Below, piece after piece: positions 7,631 to 16,740 of a stretch of DNA of 64,000 bases. Under the pieces are notes generated by a model. That model saw only the letters and a list, made by a program, of their open reading frames with translations. It had not been told where the DNA came from and did not search any database. The first letter of the stretch is position 1. The number at the start of each line of letters is the position of its first letter. The position numbers were made by a program, and so were the translations under genes. Source of the stretch: Celerinatantimonas yamalensis (GTDB lineage Bacteria; Pseudomonadota; Gammaproteobacteria; Enterobacterales; Celerinatantimonadaceae); assembly GCF_046054155.1 (NCBI RefSeq), contig NZ_JBEQCT010000003.1, forward strand, positions 1 to 64,000. The letters run 5' to 3'.

Positions 7631-8845
7631 ATGAAATTGCCGATTTATTTTGACTATTCGGCAACCACACCGGTTGATCCGCGGGTTGCTGAAAAAATGA
7701 TGGGATATCTGACTGCTGATGGTGTATTCGGCAACCCTGCCTCCCGTTCGCACCGCTTTGGTTGGCAAGCTGAAGAAGCTGTGGACATTGCGCGTAATCA
7801 AATCGCTGATTTGATTGGGGCCGATCCACGGGAAATTGTATTTACTTCAGGGGCGACTGAATCAGATAATTTAGCGATTAAAGGCGCTGCCCATTTTTAT
7901 GGTAAAAAAGGCAAACATGTCATTACTTGTAAAACTGAGCATAAAGCCGTACTTGATACCTGTCGTCAGCTTGAGCGTGAAGGTTATGAAGTCACCTATT
8001 TAGACCCTCGGGCTGATGGATTAATTGATTTAGGCGTACTTGCCGATGCCATGCGTGAGGATACTGTACTGGTTTCTCTGATGCATGTGAACAATGAAAT
8101 TGGCGTGATTCAAGATATCGAAACCATTGGCAATATGTGTCGTGAACGTAAGATCATTTTTCACGTTGATGCAGCGCAAAGCGCTGGGAAACTGCCGATT
8201 AATTTGAGTCAATTGAATGTCGATTTGATGTCTCTATCAGCTCATAAAATGTACGGCCCTAAAGGGATTGGTGCATTGTATGTGCAGCGCAAACCACGAG
8301 TACGTTTAGAAGCACAAATGCATGGTGGTGGCCATGAACGCGGAATGCGCAGCGGAACATTACCAACTCATCAAATTGTCGGAATGGGTGAAGCCTGTCG
8401 ACTAGCCAAAGAAGAGCTGGAAAGTGAAGCGAGCCATATTTTAGCGCTACGTAATCGTTTTTGGGCTGGGATTCAAGACATTGAAGAAGTTTATGTCAAT
8501 GGCGATCTAGAACGGCGGGTACCAGGCAACTTTAACGTCAGTTTTAATTATGTTGAAGGTGAATCGTTGATGATGGCGTTGAAAGATTTGGCTGTTTCAT
8601 CTGGATCAGCGTGTACTTCAGCAAGCCTAGAACCCTCATATGTACTTCGTGCACTAGGGCGTAATGATGAATTAGCTCATAGCTCGATTCGTTTCTCATT
8701 TGGTCGTTTTACCACTGAAGAAGAGATTGATTATGCGATTAAAGTCATCCACCAGTCGATTGGTCGCTTGCGAGAAATGTCACCGCTTTGGGATATGTTC
8801 AAAGCTGGAGTAAACCTTAGCGAAGTCGAATGGTCAGAACATTAA
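7631..8845 (+). CDS. iscS: Cysteine desulfurase IscS
   Basis: This 404-residue PLP enzyme has the same length as the E. coli protein. The start MKLPIYFDYSATTPVDPRV fixes the ATG at 7631, with GGAGA at 7621-7625; an earlier TTG frame is not needed. The PLP lysine lies in SLSAHKMYGPKG and the persulfide-carrying cysteine in SSGSACTSASLEPSYVL. It removes sulfur from cysteine and hands it to IscU and to tRNA-thiolation enzymes. It follows iscR by 48 bp in the operon. Confidence 0.98.
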   Translation: MKLPIYFDYSATTPVDPRVAEKMMGYLTADGVFGNPASRSHRFGWQAEEAVDIARNQIADLIGADPREIVFTSGATESDNLAIKGAAHFYGKKGKHVITCKTEHKAVLDTCRQLEREGYEVTYLDPRADGLIDLGVLADAMREDTVLVSLMHVNNEIGVIQDIETIGNMCRERKIIFHVDAAQSAGKLPINLSQLNVDLMSLSAHKMYGPKGIGALYVQRKPRVRLEAQMHGGGHERGMRSGTLPTHQIVGMGEACRLAKEELESEASHILALRNRFWAGIQDIEEVYVNGDLERRVPGNFNVSFNYVEGESLMMALKDLAVSSGSACTSASLEPSYVLRALGRNDELAHSSIRFSFGRFTTEEEIDYAIKVIHQSIGRLREMSPLWDMFKAGVNLSEVEWSEH

Positions 8846-8872
8846 TTACGCGGTAAAATTTGGAGAAATAGA

Positions 8873-9256
8873 ATGGCTTACAGCGAAAAAGTAATCGATC
8901 ATTATGAAAACCCGCGTAATGTGGGAGCTTTCGAAGGCGATGATGCGTCTATTGGGACCGGCATGGTTGGTGCGCCAGCTTGTGGGGATGTGATGCGTCT
9001 GCAGCTTAAAGTAGGTAAAAATGGTTTAATCGAAGATGCCCGTTTTAAAACTTATGGATGTGGGAGTGCTATTGCGTCCAGTTCGTTGGTCACCGAATGG
9101 GTCAAAGGCAAGACTCTCGATGAAGCATCTAAGATTAAAAATACTGTCATTGCTGAAGAGTTGGCGTTGCCACCAGTTAAAATTCACTGTTCAATTTTAG
9201 CTGAAGATGCGATCAAAGCCGCAATTGCCGATTACAAAAAGAAAAACGCGCAGTAA
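8873..9256 (+). CDS. iscU: Fe-S cluster scaffold protein IscU
   Basis: This 127-residue scaffold has Cys37 with Asp39 in GAPACGDVM, a second cysteine in FKTYGCGSAIASSS, and the His-Cys pair in VKIHCSILAEDAI. These are the canonical cluster-assembly residues. It accepts sulfur from IscS and iron, builds a [2Fe-2S] cluster, and releases it with help from HscA/HscB. The LPPVK motif recognised by HscA is present just before the third cysteine. Confidence 0.98.
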   Translation: MAYSEKVIDHYENPRNVGAFEGDDASIGTGMVGAPACGDVMRLQLKVGKNGLIEDARFKTYGCGSAIASSSLVTEWVKGKTLDEASKIKNTVIAEELALPPVKIHCSILAEDAIKAAIADYKKKNAQ

Positions 9257-9272
9257 TTGTTAAGGAGTTGTT

Positions 9273-9596
9273 ATGGGCATAACAGTAACACCAGCCGCTG
9301 CGGACCATATTGGACATTTTTTACAAAACCGAGGCAAAGGCGTTGGCATTCGACTTGGTGTGAAAACATCAGGTTGTTCGGGTATGGCATATGTGCTTGA
9401 ATTTGTTGATGATTTAACCGAGGAAGATATCGTTTTTCCGAGCCACGGTGTCAAAGTGATCGTTGACGAAAAAAGTTTAGTCTATCTCGATGGTACTGAA
9501 CTGGATTTTGTCAAAGAGGGATTGAATGAAGGTTTTGAATTTAACAATCCCAACATTAAAGGTGAATGCGGTTGTGGTGAAAGCTTCAGCGTTTAA
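9273..9596 (+). CDS. iscA: A-type Fe-S carrier protein IscA
   Basis: This 107-residue carrier has the three invariant cysteines Cys35 (TSGCSGM), Cys99 and Cys101 (ECGCGESF). It carries iron or clusters from the scaffold to target proteins, especially for [4Fe-4S] maturation. The gene lies 16 bp after iscU with a clear AAGGAG site. Confidence 0.97.
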   Translation: MGITVTPAAADHIGHFLQNRGKGVGIRLGVKTSGCSGMAYVLEFVDDLTEEDIVFPSHGVKVIVDEKSLVYLDGTELDFVKEGLNEGFEFNNPNIKGECGCGESFSV

Positions 9597-9623
9597 TCAC
9601 TTTTCACAATCCGGGATATTATC

Positions 9624-10142
9624 ATGAGTTATTTTGAACTTTTCTCGCTTGCGCCCGGTTTTGCCATTGATAAAAACGCGCTTTCAGCGCGTTTTCGTCA
9701 ACTGCAAAGTCAATATCATCCAGATAATTTTGCCAGCGAAGACGACCGTCAAAAGGCACAGGCATTACACAAAGCATCAGAAGTGAATGATGCCTATCAA
9801 ACACTATTGCATCCTGAACGTCGCGCTCAGTATTTGTTAAAACTGGCGGGGATAGATATTGCCGATGAGCAACAAACCATGCATGACATGGATTTTTTGA
9901 CGACGCAGATGACCCTGCGTGAAGAACTCGAAGCGATTTCATCACAGGATGATCCTGAAGCCGCAATTGACGCATTTTCTGCAACGCTCAAGTCAGCACA
10001 ACAGCAACTTGAAGAGATTTTCGTGGCGAACTATCAGCATTCGCAATTTGATGTTGCAGCTGATAGTGTGCGAAAAATGAAGTTTTATATCCGCTTGCGT
10101 CAGCAATTACGGCAATTAGAAGACAACCTTCTCGATTTATAG
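9624..10142 (+). CDS. hscB: J-domain co-chaperone HscB
   Basis: This 172-residue protein has an N-terminal J domain with the HPD motif at residues 32-34 (YHPDNF). A C-terminal three-helix domain contacts IscU. It stimulates the ATPase of HscA and brings IscU to it. Length and gene order match E. coli (171 residues). Confidence 0.97.
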   Translation: MSYFELFSLAPGFAIDKNALSARFRQLQSQYHPDNFASEDDRQKAQALHKASEVNDAYQTLLHPERRAQYLLKLAGIDIADEQQTMHDMDFLTTQMTLREELEAISSQDDPEAAIDAFSATLKSAQQQLEEIFVANYQHSQFDVAADSVRKMKFYIRLRQQLRQLEDNLLDL

Positions 10143-10148
10143 GGCACT

Positions 10149-12002
10149 ATGGCGTTACTTCAAATTGCGGAGCCCGGTCAGGCGGCCGCACCTCATCAAC
10201 ATAAACTCGCTGTCGGTATCGACTTGGGAACAACCAATTCGCTTGTTGCATCGGTTCAAAGTGGTAAAGTTGATACACTTGCCGATGAGCAAGATCGGCA
10301 TATTTTACCCTCTGTGGTCCGTTATCAGCATGATCAAATTGATGTTGGTTATGCTGCACGTGAGCATGCAGTCGATGATGCGGCTAACACAATTGTTTCA
10401 GTGAAGCGTATGTTGGGTAAAAGTATTCAAGAATTTGACCCTAACTACTATCCGTATCAGTTTGACCTTACTCGTGATCTACCGACAATTCGCACGGAAT
10501 ATGGTTTCGTCAATTCGGTACAAGTGTCATCACAGATCTTAAAAACGCTAGCTGATCGAGCGACACAACGCTTAGGTGGTGAGCTCGATGGCGTGGTGAT
10601 TACCGTTCCTGCCTATTTTGATGATGCACAGCGTCAAGGTACCAAAGATGCAGCACAGCTCGCTGGTCTACATGTTTTACGACTATTAAATGAACCGACC
10701 GCAGCAGCAATTGCGTACGGTTTAGATAGCCAAGAAGAAGGCATTATTGCGGTCTATGATTTAGGCGGCGGAACCTTTGATATTTCTATTTTACGACTGA
10801 GTCGCGGTGTGTTCGAAGTGTTAGCCACTGGCGGTGACTCTTCATTAGGTGGTGATGATTTTGACGGCGTCATTGTCGATTGGGTCACAGAGCAAGCTGG
10901 GATTGCCGACTTAACTCAGATAGGGCTGCGCCGAGAACTGCAGCGTATCGCCACGCAAGCTAAAATAGCACTCTCTAGTGCGGATGAAACTGAGATTGAT
11001 CTGCGCTATGGTGATTGGCACTGGCAAGGTGTGCTCACCCGAGCCCAGTTTGAAGCACTGATTGCTCCATGGGTTAAACGTACGATGAGTGCGTGTCGGC
11101 GCGCAATTCGCGATGCTGATATTGAAGTGGACGATATCGCCAATGTGGTGATGGTGGGGGGTTCAACGCGCGTCCCTCTCGTGCGCCAGCGTGTCAGTGA
11201 ATTCTTTGGGTTACAGCCATTAACGAGTATTGATCCTGATCGCGTTGTTGCGCTTGGCGCTGCACTACAAGCTGATATCCTAGTCGGCAACAAAAAAGAT
11301 AGTGAGCTGCTGTTGCTCGATGTGATCCCTTTATCACTTGGGATTGAAACCATGGGTGGTTTGGTGGAAAAAATTATTCCTCGCAACACCACCATTCCGA
11401 TTGCACGAGCGCAAGAGTTTACGACCTTTAAAGATGGGCAGACTGCTATGGCCATTCATGTGATGCAAGGTGAGCGAGAGCTGGTGGATGCTTGCCGCTC
11501 GCTGGGCCGCTTTGTACTCACTGATATGCCACCGATGGCTGCAGGTGCAGCCCATATTCGGGTTACTTTCCAAGTAGATGCCGATGGCTTGTTATCGGTG
11601 AGTGCAATGGAAAAAACCACTGGGGTGAATGCCTCTATTCAGGTAAAACCATCCTACGGACTAGGGGATGCTGACATCGCAGATATGCTCAAAGATTCGA
11701 TCTCGCATGCGCAAGCCGATGTGCAAGCGCGTATGCTAAAAGAGCAGCAGGTTGATGCCGCCCGTATTCTAGAAAATATGCGCTCGGCTTTAAATGCTGA
11801 TAGACATTTGCTCAGTGAGCAGTCGCGCCAGCAGATAGAGCAAGCGATGCAACAGCTTGCGAGTACTGCAGCAGGCAGTGATGCTCAGTTGATTGAAACG
11901 GCAATTAAACAATTAGATAAAGTGTCGGCTGATTTTGCTGCCAAGCGAATGGATCATTCGATTCGTGAAGCCCTTAAAGGGCAAAATATTGATAGGATAT
12001 AA
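10149..12002 (+). CDS. hscA: Hsp70-type chaperone HscA
   Basis: This 617-residue Hsp70 of the Fe-S assembly system has nucleotide-binding motifs GIDLGTTNSLVA near residue 24, AVYDLGGGTFDISIL near 200 and VVMVGGSTRVPLVR near 335, followed by the substrate-binding domain. It uses ATP to drive cluster release from IscU by binding its LPPVK motif. It starts 6 bp after hscB and ends 2 bp before fdx, so the three are probably translationally coupled. Confidence 0.97.
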   Translation: MALLQIAEPGQAAAPHQHKLAVGIDLGTTNSLVASVQSGKVDTLADEQDRHILPSVVRYQHDQIDVGYAAREHAVDDAANTIVSVKRMLGKSIQEFDPNYYPYQFDLTRDLPTIRTEYGFVNSVQVSSQILKTLADRATQRLGGELDGVVITVPAYFDDAQRQGTKDAAQLAGLHVLRLLNEPTAAAIAYGLDSQEEGIIAVYDLGGGTFDISILRLSRGVFEVLATGGDSSLGGDDFDGVIVDWVTEQAGIADLTQIGLRRELQRIATQAKIALSSADETEIDLRYGDWHWQGVLTRAQFEALIAPWVKRTMSACRRAIRDADIEVDDIANVVMVGGSTRVPLVRQRVSEFFGLQPLTSIDPDRVVALGAALQADILVGNKKDSELLLLDVIPLSLGIETMGGLVEKIIPRNTTIPIARAQEFTTFKDGQTAMAIHVMQGERELVDACRSLGRFVLTDMPPMAAGAAHIRVTFQVDADGLLSVSAMEKTTGVNASIQVKPSYGLGDADIADMLKDSISHAQADVQARMLKEQQVDAARILENMRSALNADRHLLSEQSRQQIEQAMQQLASTAAGSDAQLIETAIKQLDKVSADFAAKRMDHSIREALKGQNIDRI

Positions 12003-12004
12003 GC

Positions 12005-12343
12005 ATGCCTAAAGTTATTTTTCTTCCTCATGAAGAGCTCTGTCCAGATGGGGCTGTGGTTGAAGCAAAAGCAGGGGAAACAGTCTTAGATGTTGCATTG
12101 CGTGACGGCATTGGTATTGAGCATGCGTGTGAAAAATCGTGTGCGTGTACTACCTGTCACGTGCTGATCCGTGAGGGATTTGACTCGTTAGAACCCGGTG
12201 ATGATCTCGAGGATGATATGCTCGATAAAGCCTGGGGGCTTGAGCCTGAATCACGGCTTGGGTGTCAGGCCGTGATCCGTGATGACGATCTAGTCGTTGA
12301 GATCCCTCGTTATACTGTCAATCAAGTATCTGAAAATCATTAA
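12005..12343 (+). CDS. fdx: [2Fe-2S] ferredoxin, ISC type
   Basis: This 112-residue adrenodoxin-type ferredoxin has cluster ligands Cys42, Cys48, Cys51 and Cys87 (CEKSCACTTC and RLGCQAV). It supplies electrons for Fe-S cluster assembly on IscU. It lies between hscA and iscX as in other gammaproteobacteria. Confidence 0.97.
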   Translation: MPKVIFLPHEELCPDGAVVEAKAGETVLDVALRDGIGIEHACEKSCACTTCHVLIREGFDSLEPGDDLEDDMLDKAWGLEPESRLGCQAVIRDDDLVVEIPRYTVNQVSENH

Positions 12344-12364
12344 GCGTCAGCTAAGGAGAGAATA

Positions 12365-12565
12365 ATGCAACTTACATGGACGGATGTTCAAGATATTGCG
12401 ATCGAGTTGTATGAAAAATTTCCGCAGCAAGATCCACTTAAAGTACGATTTACCGACCTACATCGCTGGATCTGCGAGCTCGATGAATTTGATGATGACC
12501 CGCAGGGCAGTAACGAAGCGATCCTTGAAGCAATCCAGCAAGCTTGGATTGACGAGACACAATAA
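12365..12565 (+). CDS. iscX: Fe-S assembly protein IscX
   Basis: This small, acidic 66-residue protein has the conserved pattern TWTDVQDIAIELYEKFPQ, DPLKVRFTDLHRWI and FDDDPQGSNEAILEAIQ. IscX binds IscS and modulates its activity, possibly through iron. It is the last gene of the isc operon, followed by a hairpin at 12693. Confidence 0.97.
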   Translation: MQLTWTDVQDIAIELYEKFPQQDPLKVRFTDLHRWICELDEFDDDPQGSNEAILEAIQQAWIDETQ

Positions 12566-12692
12566 TAACCTGGGCCAATACCCATGAACGCAACATGGCA
12601 GCTAATCAAAATAAGTGTTCTAACAGATATGCTCAGTTGCATTGCGTGTTTGTTCGTGACGGATTGGCGAAGGTTGAGTTAACATTATGTAT

Positions 12693-12716
12693 AAAGCCAC
12701 AGTTTACTGTGGCTTT
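12693..12716 (+). terminator. Hairpin after the isc operon, probable terminator
   Basis: The 10-bp stem AAAGCCACAG / CTGTGGCTTT has a four-base loop and is followed by a short T-rich GTTGT. It lies between iscX and pepB, so pepB may have its own promoter or depend on read-through. Confidence 0.6.
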
Positions 12717-12743
12717 GTTGTATCTATCGATTAAGGAATAACT

Positions 12744-14039
12744 ATGTCACAAATGTATGTGTCACTTTCTCATCAAGCTGCTGCCTCTAAATGGGGTGAA
12801 GGCGCGACGCTGTCGTTCACCAGCGATGGCGCAATTATCCATTTGCTGAGTGAACATTTAGGTGATCAACTTAGAACTGTGCAAAAAATGGCCCGTAAGC
12901 TAAGTAATCAGGGGATTAGCGCTATTCAATTAGCCGGTGGTTCTTGGGATCTAGAGTTCTGCTGGTCATTTCAGCAAGGCTATTTCACCGCCAAACAAAC
13001 TGGCCAAGTGGACTTTCCAGTGCTTGATGATAGTGCTCAAAAAGAGTTTGATGCTCGGCTGAAAACGGTTAATTGGGCACGTCAGATCATCAATCAAGGG
13101 CCTGCGCAACTTTACCCACAACGCTTGTGTCAGCAAGCGGCTGAACTATTGCAATCACTGGCCCCAGAACATGTGACTTACCAAGTGATTGAGGGAGATG
13201 CACTATTAGAACATCAGTATGTTGGGATCTATGAAGTAGGGCGCGGTAGTGATAAGGCCCCCGCGATGTTACAACTCGATTATAACCCAACGAGTAATGC
13301 TGATGAACCAGTTGCTGCAGCACTAGTAGGTAAAGGGATCACCTTTGACTCTGGCGGATATAGCCTCAAACCAAGTAGTGGTATGGATACGATGAAAAGT
13401 GATATGGGGGGCGCCGCTACATTAACTGCCGCATTAGGGTTAGCGATTAGCCGAGGCTTAAACAAACGAGTTAAACTGTTTTTGTGTTGTGCTGAAAACT
13501 TAGTATCAGGCAATGCTTTTAAACTGGGTGATGTGATTACTTACCGTAATGGTAAAACAGTTGAAATTTTAAATACCGATGCCGAAGGGCGACTGGTCTT
13601 AGCGGACGGATTATTGTGCGCTAGTGATACCCAAGCGCCTCTAATTATTGATGCTGCAACGCTGACGGGCGCCGCCAAAGTTGCGTTAGGTCGTGATTTT
13701 AACGCTGTTCTTGGTTTTGACCAAGAATTGGTTCATCAAGCTCTCAGTGCAGCCACTGCTGAGCATGAATTAGCATGGTCGCTCCCGCTAGAGCACTGGC
13801 ATAAAGATCGTCTCAGTTCTGCATTTGCAGATATGGCCAATGTGCATGCAGGGGAAGGAAACCCAGGAGCCAGTACTGCAGCAGCATTTTTATCGAATTT
13901 TGTGCGGACTCCAGAACAAGGTTGGTTGCATTTCGATCTCTCTGGTTCTTATCAAAAATCAGCGTCAGATTTATGGTCTACTGGCGGGAAAGGCCATGGC
14001 GTACGTACAATTAGCCGTTTGTTAACAGAGCTGGCATAA
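12744..14039 (+). CDS. pepB: Aminopeptidase B (M17 family)
   Basis: This 431-residue metallo-aminopeptidase shows the M17 signature NTDAEGRLVLADGL near residue 280 and the metal and Lys region VGKGITFDSGGYSLKPS near 195-211. It is a hexameric cytosolic enzyme that trims N-terminal residues from peptides. Its place after iscX is conserved from E. coli to Vibrio. Length agrees with PepB (about 427-430) and not with PepA (about 500). Confidence 0.95.
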   Translation: MSQMYVSLSHQAAASKWGEGATLSFTSDGAIIHLLSEHLGDQLRTVQKMARKLSNQGISAIQLAGGSWDLEFCWSFQQGYFTAKQTGQVDFPVLDDSAQKEFDARLKTVNWARQIINQGPAQLYPQRLCQQAAELLQSLAPEHVTYQVIEGDALLEHQYVGIYEVGRGSDKAPAMLQLDYNPTSNADEPVAAALVGKGITFDSGGYSLKPSSGMDTMKSDMGGAATLTAALGLAISRGLNKRVKLFLCCAENLVSGNAFKLGDVITYRNGKTVEILNTDAEGRLVLADGLLCASDTQAPLIIDAATLTGAAKVALGRDFNAVLGFDQELVHQALSAATAEHELAWSLPLEHWHKDRLSSAFADMANVHAGEGNPGASTAAAFLSNFVRTPEQGWLHFDLSGSYQKSASDLWSTGGKGHGVRTISRLLTELA

Positions 14040-14051
14040 TTATCTAACAAG

Positions 14052-14069
14052 AGGGTGGATGACCACCCT
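14052..14069 (+). repeat. Short hairpin between pepB and ndk
   Basis: AGGGTGG (14052-14058) and CCACCCT (14063-14069) form a 7-bp GC-rich stem with a four-base loop. There is no T tract, so it is more likely an attenuating or mRNA-stabilising hairpin than a full terminator. Confidence 0.4.
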
Positions 14070-14097
14070 ATTCATGTTGGTTTTGAAAGGACATTTT

Positions 14098-14520
14098 ATG
14101 GCATTAGAACGTACATTTTCGATGTTAAAACCGGATGCGGTCAAAGCAGCTCACATTGGTGATATTTATCAACAGATTGAGGCAACAGGTTTAAAAATTG
14201 TTGCGGTTAAGATGTTGCAGCTATCGCGCGAACAAGCTGAAGGCTTCTATGCGGAACATCATGGTAAATCATTTTATGAACCGCTGATCGCATTTATGAC
14301 CGAAGGACCCATTATGGTTCAGGTGCTTGAAGGTGAACATGCCATTGAAACTTATCGCAACCTCATGGGTGCGACTGACCCAAGCCAAGCTGCGCCAAAT
14401 ACGCTGCGTGCTAATTATGGGTCAGGAATGCCAGCTAATGCAACGCATGGCTCGGATTCACCTGAGTCAGCATCACGAGAGATCGCCTTTTTCTTTAGTG
14501 ATGATGAGATCTGTGGATAA
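14098..14520 (+). CDS. ndk: Nucleoside diphosphate kinase
   Basis: This 140-residue enzyme begins MALERTFSMLKPDAVK. The ATG at 14098 follows AAAGG at 14086-14090; the upstream in-frame codons are not used in the family. The phosphohistidine is His117 in ANATHGSDSPESA. It transfers the gamma-phosphate of ATP to nucleoside diphosphates, balancing NTP and dNTP pools. The pepB-ndk order is seen in Vibrio. Confidence 0.97.
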   Translation: MALERTFSMLKPDAVKAAHIGDIYQQIEATGLKIVAVKMLQLSREQAEGFYAEHHGKSFYEPLIAFMTEGPIMVQVLEGEHAIETYRNLMGATDPSQAAPNTLRANYGSGMPANATHGSDSPESASREIAFFFSDDEICG

Positions 14521-14542
14521 GCTGCTAGTATTCTGTTTTGCT

Positions 14543-14570
14543 AACCCCCCGCATGATGTGCGGCGGGGTT
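14543..14570. terminator. Bidirectional terminator between ndk and the Fe-dehydrogenase gene
   Basis: AACCCC-C-CCGCA and TGCGG-C-GGGGTT pair with one C/C mismatch around a five-base loop. T-rich bases follow on the ndk side. The gene at 14574 converges from the other strand. Confidence 0.7.
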
Positions 14571-14573
14571 TGT

Positions 14574-15725
14574 TTATAAGGCCTGCAGATAGAGCGCTCT
14601 AATTTGCTCGGCAGTTGCGCTTCGCGGCGCGCTCCCCCCACATGGATCGCCCAGAGCAGGTGCAATCCAGCGTTCAATATCTGTTTCCTTGATAGCTAGT
14701 GCGCCCAGTCCACTAGGAATACCCACTTGCTCAGATAGATGTCGAATCGCTGCTATAGCTGCCTTTGATGCTTGTTGTTCGTCCATTTTTTGGGTATCAA
14801 CGCCCATTGCCTGCGCAATATCAGCAAATCGCTGAGTGCGAACCTCACGGTTAAACTCACATAAAATCGGAAGCAAAATTGCGTTACAGACGCCATGGGG
14901 GAGGTTATGTGTTGCCCCTGGTTGATGAGCCAGTGAATGAACTAGGCCTAATCCTGCGCTATTAAAAGCCATACCGGCTAAAAACTGACCATTGGTCATC
15001 TGTTCGCGAGCAGCTAAGTCTTGGCCATTTTGCACTGCTTTAGGCAGTGCTTTGGTAATTATCTTAATCGCTGCAAGTGCGCTGTGATCGGTTAGTGGAT
15101 GCGCGGCAGTTGACACATAAGCTTCAATAGCGTGGGTGAGCGCATCCATGCCCGTTGCTGCGGTAACATCTGCTGGCAATCCCAGTAGTAATGTTGGGTC
15201 ATTAACCGCAATATCTGGAATGATCGCGCTGTCTATAATCACCATCTTCACGTGTCGGCGCGTATCGGTTATCACCGCATTACTGGTGACTTCAGCCGCG
15301 GTGCCTGAAGTAGTACTGATACAAACTAAAAGTGGCCCAATCTTTTGCACATGACCAATGCCTTCGAGATCATGAACCTGTTTATCAGGATTTGCGATCA
15401 GTGCGCGCACCACTTTCGCTGTATCCATTGCGCTGCCACCCCCAAAACCGATGATGCAATCACAATAGTGCTGTTGATAACATGCTAATGCGTGAGCAAC
15501 CACATGATCGGTTGGGTTGGCAATTACTCCGTCGAAGATCACCGGATCAAATCCTTGCATTTGTAGTTGGCTGATAAGCGTGTCGTGCAGCCCTAGCTGC
15601 ATAAGCGCTTTTTCGGTCACAATTAAGGGGTTACGGGCGGGCTGTAAGCGTAATTGCTCGACTAATGCGCAGAGTGCATCGGTTCCACTTAAGCTTATTT
15701 GAGGTAAACATAATGCAAAAGCCAT
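14574..15725 (-). CDS. Iron-containing alcohol dehydrogenase, probably lactaldehyde reductase (FucO-like)
   Basis: This is a 383-residue group III Fe-alcohol dehydrogenase. The nucleotide motif GFGGGSAMDTAK lies near residue 94. The metal site is in LPADVTAATGMDALTHAIEAYV near 190-215 and HSLAHQPGATHNLPHG near 265. FucO reduces L-lactaldehyde to 1,2-propanediol with NADH. Lactaldehyde is released by rhamnulose-1-phosphate aldolase, encoded 4-6 kb away, and this gene follows the rha regulator on the same strand, so lactaldehyde is the best-supported substrate. E. coli keeps fucO in the fucose operon, not beside rha. The C-terminal DPCGGSAPR departs slightly from the usual GGNPR. Substrate is inferred from context. 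Confidence 0.82.
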   Translation of the reverse strand: MAFALCLPQISLSGTDALCALVEQLRLQPARNPLIVTEKALMQLGLHDTLISQLQMQGFDPVIFDGVIANPTDHVVAHALACYQQHYCDCIIGFGGGSAMDTAKVVRALIANPDKQVHDLEGIGHVQKIGPLLVCISTTSGTAAEVTSNAVITDTRRHVKMVIIDSAIIPDIAVNDPTLLLGLPADVTAATGMDALTHAIEAYVSTAAHPLTDHSALAAIKIITKALPKAVQNGQDLAAREQMTNGQFLAGMAFNSAGLGLVHSLAHQPGATHNLPHGVCNAILLPILCEFNREVRTQRFADIAQAMGVDTQKMDEQQASKAAIAAIRHLSEQVGIPSGLGALAIKETDIERWIAPALGDPCGGSAPRSATAEQIRALYLQAL

Positions 15726-15740
15726 ATAAAGTATCCTTAT

Positions 15741-15766
15741 ATGATGAAATTATTTTAATTCATCAT
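15741..15766. promoter_or_regulatory. 26-bp inverted repeat just upstream of the Fe-dehydrogenase gene
   Basis: Perfect 8-base arms ATGATGAA (15741-15748) and TTCATCAT (15759-15766) flank a 10-bp A/T spacer. The repeat sits 16-41 bp upstream of the start codon, a typical repressor-site position, or it could fold in the mRNA leader. No binder is identifiable. Confidence 0.4.
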
Positions 15767-15827
15767 AGATAGAGGTATATATATGGCCTTAGTAAATAAG
15801 ACATTAAATTGTAAATGTGGCGAAATA

Positions 15828-16661
15828 TTAAAGATGTTTAAATTTATTTCGATATTGCACGGGAGTTAGGTTAAATAACTGATGAAATTTATTTGAAAAA
15901 TAATTACCATCATTGAATCCCGATTGGTAAGCAATATCTGTAATGCTTTTTTTGGTATTTGTTAATAACTTTGATGCCTGGCAAAGGCGGATTCTATTTA
16001 AATAGTGGTTAGGTGTTAATCCTACAGTTTCTTGCATTTTTCGATTAAGTGTTCTTAACGATAACTGATATTTCGAACACAACTCATCCCAGTCTATCTT
16101 GGTTTCATATTTTTCATTAATTTCATTTAATAACATAATCATAGCGTGGTTGGATTTTTCATTCGCATAACTTGATTCATGCTGAACTCGCCAAAATAAA
16201 ATGGCCAATTGTGAGAGCAAATTCTCAATCATCAATTCGCTGTGGTTATCTACATACTGATTTTCTTGATGAATTTGTTGAAGGATCTGTTCTGAATAAT
16301 GAAGCACATCTTCTGGAATGAGAAGCTGCTTGACAGGGGAACGACATGATTCACAAAGAATATTTAGAAATATGTGATGCTTCAAGCGCTCAGGATTGAA
16401 AATAACATTTACAAGGCAAAGCCGCTCCATGTGAGTAAAATTGTGATGAAACTCTGGATTGTTAATGAAAAATACACTGCCCCGACCGATCGGGGTCGCT
16501 TCACCATCTTTGATATGAATAGCGCATCCTGATTTGACCAATACCAACTCATAAAAGTCATGGCTATGTTCAGGGAAAGGCAACTGCGGTTCCCGAGGTA
16601 ATATATTGATCATTTGATTAGCAGTAAAAAAGTCATCACAACTAAGATGTTGGCTAAACAT
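15828..16661 (-). CDS. AraC-family regulator, RhaS-type
   Basis: This 277-residue protein has the RhaS/RhaR layout. An N-terminal cupin contains LPFPEHSHDFYELVLVKSG (residues 28-46), close to the EHHHDFHEIVIVEHG of RhaS. The C-terminal double helix-turn-helix contains YQLSLRTLNRKMQETVGLTP and ITDIAYQSGFNDGNYFS. It should bind L-rhamnose and activate the divergent rhaBADTM promoter. E. coli has two such proteins, RhaS and RhaR; only one is present here, so I leave the symbol open. The reading frame is AT-rich compared with rhaB. It is 102 bp upstream of the Fe-dehydrogenase gene on the same strand. Confidence 0.85.
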   Translation of the reverse strand: MFSQHLSCDDFFTANQMINILPREPQLPFPEHSHDFYELVLVKSGCAIHIKDGEATPIGRGSVFFINNPEFHHNFTHMERLCLVNVIFNPERLKHHIFLNILCESCRSPVKQLLIPEDVLHYSEQILQQIHQENQYVDNHSELMIENLLSQLAILFWRVQHESSYANEKSNHAMIMLLNEINEKYETKIDWDELCSKYQLSLRTLNRKMQETVGLTPNHYLNRIRLCQASKLLTNTKKSITDIAYQSGFNDGNYFSNKFHQLFNLTPVQYRNKFKHL

Positions 16662-16740
16662 ATTATATTATCTCTCAGTTAAGATAACGAATGATAATTG
16701 CTTTCCCTCATAATTAAGTCAATTCAAATAACATATTTTT

